Source: Pseudomonadota bacterium
Lineage (GTDB): Bacteria > Myxococcota_A > UBA796 > CAJQPC01
Assembly (NCBI GenBank): GCA_024228935.1
Contig: JAAESX010000049.1
Coordinates: forward strand, 1 to 64,000
DNA: 64,000 bases
Direction: 5' to 3'
A program made the translations under genes and the position numbers. The notes beneath the pieces are model-generated. The model ran no database searches and was not told where the DNA came from. It saw only the letters and a list, made by a program, of their open reading frames with translations. Below are positions 61,471-64,000 of this stretch, piece by piece; position 1 is the stretch's first letter, and the number at the start of each line of letters is the position of its first letter.

Positions 61471-61860
61471 ATGAACATCCCCGTGTCACGGCCACGAGGT
61501 CGTCCATCTGAGTACCCCGGCCTCCTCCTCGACTACTTCTCGGTCAACCCAGGCGACTCCGTGGATGACTTCAAGAAGTGGTTCGGGACGGAGGACAGCT
61601 ACGTCTACAAGATCGTCGTCAAGATGGTCGGGGACGGGCTTCTGGAACGGCTGCCCGACACCGACCGCTACACCCGGTGCCGGGCGGCGAAGCCCGTGGA
61701 CGAGGAGCTCGTAGCGATCCTCAGAGCCCAGGGCCCGTTGACCCTGGATGCGGTTGGCCCGTTGTACGGGTGCCCTCCGACGTATCTCCTCGAGGCGGCC
61801 AGGAGGCTGCGAGCCGAGGGGCACATCGTCCTACGGCTGGATGGGAGACTGTCCGTCTGA
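61471..61860 (+). CDS. small winged-helix-like DNA-binding protein
   Basis: 129 residues. Two similar helix-rich halves: residues about 22-65 (PGDSVDDFKKWFGTEDSYVYKIVVKMVGDGLLERLPDT) and 75-125 (LRAQGPLTLDAVGPLYGCPPTYLLEAARRLRAEGHIVLRLDG), each ending in a strand pair like a wing. A tandem winged-helix regulator is the best reading. A basic N-terminal RPRGRPSE resembles an AT-hook. It starts 70 bp after the hairpin region and converges on the AbiE toxin gene. Confidence 0.6.
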   Translation: MNIPVSRPRGRPSEYPGLLLDYFSVNPGDSVDDFKKWFGTEDSYVYKIVVKMVGDGLLERLPDTDRYTRCRAAKPVDEELVAILRAQGPLTLDAVGPLYGCPPTYLLEAARRLRAEGHIVLRLDGRLSV

Positions 61861-61908
61861 GTTGTCGGCTCCGCTGGCCCAACCGCCGGAGGCGACGACT
61901 GGCCAGGT

Positions 61909-62880
61909 TCAGACCTCCTCGGCGAGCTCGTCGACGAACTGCCGGAGCTCGTCACCGATGTCTGCCAGTGGGACTCGTTCGCCCCAGAACATCGGGTGGA
62001 TGGCCTCCAGCGCGGCCTCGATCTCCGTCCAACGGGCTCCCCCATCGGGCTTCAGCGACGGGTCGTCCGGGCCCGGGAGGTGTTTCCGCTCGGTGGTGGT
62101 CTTCATCTTCTCGACCAGCTCCGCGAGTGAGCCGTGAAGCGGAGGAAGGCGGCCCTGCTGTTGGCGCCGGACAATCCAGACGCAGTCCTCGTAGTGCCGG
62201 GCGAACGTGGCTGCCGAGAGGTCGCTGCGAGCGAACTTCTTTCGGATGGCGTCCAGCTTCTCGATGCAGGTCGCCAGGGGGTGGATGCAGTGAACGCGGG
62301 TAGGCCGGTTGTCCTCGAACTCGCTCAGCTGTTCCTGGTCGAGCAGGTAGTCGTGAACCCAGGAGGAGATGTCGACGTGAGCGCCGGGTTCTACACGAGC
62401 CCACCCGATCTCGAGCTTGACGTCGCGCACCATGGCTTCCGGCAGGTTGTCGAGGTGCCGTCCGGGGTACACGACTCGAATCTCCGCGCCTCGAACCAGA
62501 TCGTCCTGGGTCGGCTCGCGGATGACCTCGCAGTCCGCGATGTCCTCGCTGAGACGGGCTGCGATGGAGGCAAACCACTGCTCACGGGCCGGGGAGCCCT
62601 TGTTCTTGTTGCTCAAGGAGTACGTCGGCTCCTCGAGTCCGGTCTTGCCTGGGCCCAGGCGGACATCGATGTCCTCCGAGAAGCGCTGGATGAGGTCGAA
62701 GCCCTTGGACAAGGACGTCCCGCCTTTGAACCAGATCTCGAAGCCGGACTGCTGGATGGACCACAGGGTGTGGACCACCCAGTAGTCCTTCTCCACCATC
62801 GCAATGCCGATTTCGGGGTGCTTGCCAGCAACGATGGCGAGCAAGTCCTGCCACTCCGGGTCGTTGTGGATGAACGTCAT
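61909..62880 (-). CDS. abiEii: AbiEii-type nucleotidyltransferase toxin
   Basis: 323 residues. The nucleotidyltransferase signature KGGTSLSKGFDLIQRFSEDIDVRL (about 52-75) is that of AbiEii/AbiGii toxins, with metal-binding Asp in SEDIDVR and a downstream VKLEIGW strand holding the third acidic residue. AbiE is a type IV toxin-antitoxin abortive-infection system; AbiEii homologues such as MenT modify tRNA. The ATG overlaps the antitoxin stop (ATGA). Ordered antitoxin-toxin as usual for abiEi-abiEii. Confidence 0.92.
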   Translation of the reverse strand: MTFIHNDPEWQDLLAIVAGKHPEIGIAMVEKDYWVVHTLWSIQQSGFEIWFKGGTSLSKGFDLIQRFSEDIDVRLGPGKTGLEEPTYSLSNKNKGSPAREQWFASIAARLSEDIADCEVIREPTQDDLVRGAEIRVVYPGRHLDNLPEAMVRDVKLEIGWARVEPGAHVDISSWVHDYLLDQEQLSEFEDNRPTRVHCIHPLATCIEKLDAIRKKFARSDLSAATFARHYEDCVWIVRRQQQGRLPPLHGSLAELVEKMKTTTERKHLPGPDDPSLKPDGGARWTEIEAALEAIHPMFWGERVPLADIGDELRQFVDELAEEV

Positions 62881-63434
62881 CGAAGTGCCTCCCGTACGAC
62901 GGAACGCTCAGAGGTTCGGCCATAGGCCCGGGCCGCCTCCCAGAGAGCGGTGGGGTCCAGCGTTCCTGCCTGAACGCGTTGCTTCAGACGCTCGGCCACT
63001 ACGCTCGCGTCCCCTCCCACGGAGTCCAGGTTCTTGAGCAAGTCGACGACGAACCACTCGGGGCCTGGCTTCGCCGGAAAGGCGGCCCTCCGGAACCGGA
63101 AGCGTCGGCTCCCGAGCTGCTGCTCGCCACTGACTTTGGTGTTGTAGACCAGCGGCAGCGCATGCAGCGCGGTGGTGCCGAGCTGGAGCGCGTTCCACTG
63201 CTCCGGCCCCGTGACGACGTACGGCGCGCCGTCCAGGAAAGCCCGCAGCACGGCATCGTCGTGCGGCGGGACCTCCCCGAACCGCGAAGGCTTCGGACAG
63301 TAGTAGAGGCCGTGCCGGAGTCGGCGGAGACGCCCCTGCAGCACCAGCCGGTTCACCAGGCGCGTGGGGTTGCTGTCCCAGCGAGCGAAGTGCTGCGTTC
63401 GGTAGACGGTTCCAGGCTCCAGACTTGGCCGCAT
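62877..63434 (-). CDS. AbiEi-like antitoxin (DUF6088-type)
   Basis: 185 residues. N-terminal winged-helix region (residues about 10-45: FARWDSNPTRLVNRLVLQGRLRRLRHGLYYC) with the GLYY wing, as in AbiEi/DUF6088 proteins that bind their promoter, then the antitoxin C-terminal domain (PYVVTGPEQWNALQLG). GGAGA precedes the ATG by nine bases. It controls its own operon in the family. Confidence 0.85.
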   Translation of the reverse strand: MRPSLEPGTVYRTQHFARWDSNPTRLVNRLVLQGRLRRLRHGLYYCPKPSRFGEVPPHDDAVLRAFLDGAPYVVTGPEQWNALQLGTTALHALPLVYNTKVSGEQQLGSRRFRFRRAAFPAKPGPEWFVVDLLKNLDSVGGDASVVAERLKQRVQAGTLDPTALWEAARAYGRTSERSVVREALR

Positions 63435-63461
63435 GGTATGAAATCTCCGCAGAACAACGAC

Positions 63462-63490
63462 ATTGTAGTCCCTGGCCTGGGGCTCGGCAA
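63462..63490 (-). promoter_or_regulatory. sigma70-like promoter of the AbiE operon
   Basis: On the minus strand TTGCCG (63490-63485), a 17-base spacer and TACAAT (63467-63462), 27 bases before the antitoxin ATG. Both hexamers match consensus at four or five of six positions and the spacing is ideal. Confidence 0.6.
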
Positions 63491-63571
63491 TCGCCGAGAG
63501 CGCTGCCTACGTCCGGTTGCAGGTCGGCTGCCACTTCCGGATCGCTGCCGTCTCCACCTTCAGCCGCGTCG

Positions 63572-64000
63572 CGGCGTTCGGAGCGGGAGCGTCCGGGCTA
63601 CACCCGCGACGCCGTCGGCAACATCACCCTGATTGAGGATGCCGCCCAGGACGCGCCGTACTTCTCAAACACGCAGGTGACTTCGGACCGCACCTTCACG
63701 TACGACAGCCTATACCGGCTGACCGAGGGGACAGGCCGCGAGAAGGTCAGCCAGACTCAGTCAACGGCGTTCTACGCCGACTACGCAGGTGCGAAGGGTG
63801 GTATCAAGGACTCAGGGAACCCGGCCCTCCGCGTCTACACCCAGTCGTACCTCTACGACAAGGCTGGCAACATCACCGAGATGAAGCACGCCGAGGGGGC
63901 CACGGTCCACTGGAACGCAGGTCGCGAACTCCCCAGCTACTTCCCGCGTCAGCCGGTGCACACCTTGTTCAACCCAGAGCAGCGGCGCTGGATGGAGCAC
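63572..64000 (+). pseudogene. RHS/YD-repeat protein fragment without its 5' end
   Basis: In the frame of 63572 the sequence encodes YD/RHS repeats: GYTRDAVGNITLIED, FTYDSLYRLTEGTGRE, YLYDKAGNITEMKHAEG, then VHWNAGRELPSYFPRQP to the window end, still open. Real RHS proteins are over 1000 residues with many such repeats; here the repeats begin abruptly next to the AbiE promoter with no plausible start or secretion signal. It is probably a displaced RHS tip fragment, common next to toxin/immunity modules, or the start was lost. The rest lies outside the window. Confidence 0.65.

Overview
The window is GC-rich (about 70% by eye) and gene-dense. It comes from a bacterium with an outer membrane: there are beta-barrel proteins, many lipoproteins, periplasmic c-type cytochromes and MscS channels. 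MopE-type calcium/copper repeats, FG-GAP/ASPIC lipoproteins, a large ATPase-GAF-histidine kinase and many small lipoproteins of unknown function fit Myxococcota or a neighbouring former deltaproteobacterial lineage. That placement is inference; there is no rRNA or tRNA gene here to settle it. Genes are packed into operons with ATGA, GTGA, TTGA or TGATG overlaps. A recurring hallmark is a very short lipoprotein signal (Met, 5-8 hydrophobic residues, Cys) with no Lys/Arg, seen in 16 genes.

Layout. 1-132: end of a LexA-like winged-helix protein. 138-5475 (minus): six-gene operon around a DpgA-like type III polyketide synthase, with two crotonases, a glutamine amidotransferase, a gamma-glutamyltransferase-like protein and a GNAT protein. 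Divergent from it, with only 11 bp between start codons, is a flavoprotein carrying the iodotyrosine-deiodinase signature. 6103-11419: two MscS channels flanking and overlapping a 1175-residue membrane P-loop protein. 11422-23770: mostly lipoproteins, two of them broken, plus a tandem pair of NAD-dependent isocitrate/isopropylmalate-type dehydrogenases and an ASPIC / five-haem cytochrome / FGE-like operon. 23780-32289: two MgtC-family membrane proteins, an FHA protein, two von Willebrand proteins and a sulfatase-like lipoprotein. 32386-33207: Y1 (REP-type) transposase-like gene. 33340-35093: TetR regulator divergent from a PHM-like copper protein. 35095-40951: nitric-oxide gene set (NorC-like, divergent NorB-like, FAD disulfide reductase, NnrS, DUF59, NnrS-like membrane protein). 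40975-41629: ppk2 pseudogene. 41631-50669: CvfB-like protein, acyl-CoA synthetase, a giant ATPase/histidine kinase/receiver protein and a SulP transporter.

50711-60387: a nine-gene plus-strand operon behind a perfect palindromic Fur box. In order it encodes a barrel protein, imelysin, DUF1111 dihaem protein, a HZS-alpha-like multihaem lipoprotein, a small CX4CH lipoprotein, a TlpA-like thioredoxin, DUF4266, DUF3570 and ApbE. It is bracketed by a 76-bp direct repeat of about 80% identity and looks like an iron-regulated, surface-exposed redox/metal uptake unit. 60478-64000 is accessory DNA: small orphan genes, a two-hairpin intergenic region, an AbiE-type toxin-antitoxin pair and a 5'-less RHS-repeat fragment running off the end.

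The best candidates for undescribed biology are the DpgA operon with its deiodinase-like neighbour, the MscS/P-loop/MscS module and the Fur-boxed cytochrome/DUF3570/ApbE operon with its flanking repeats.
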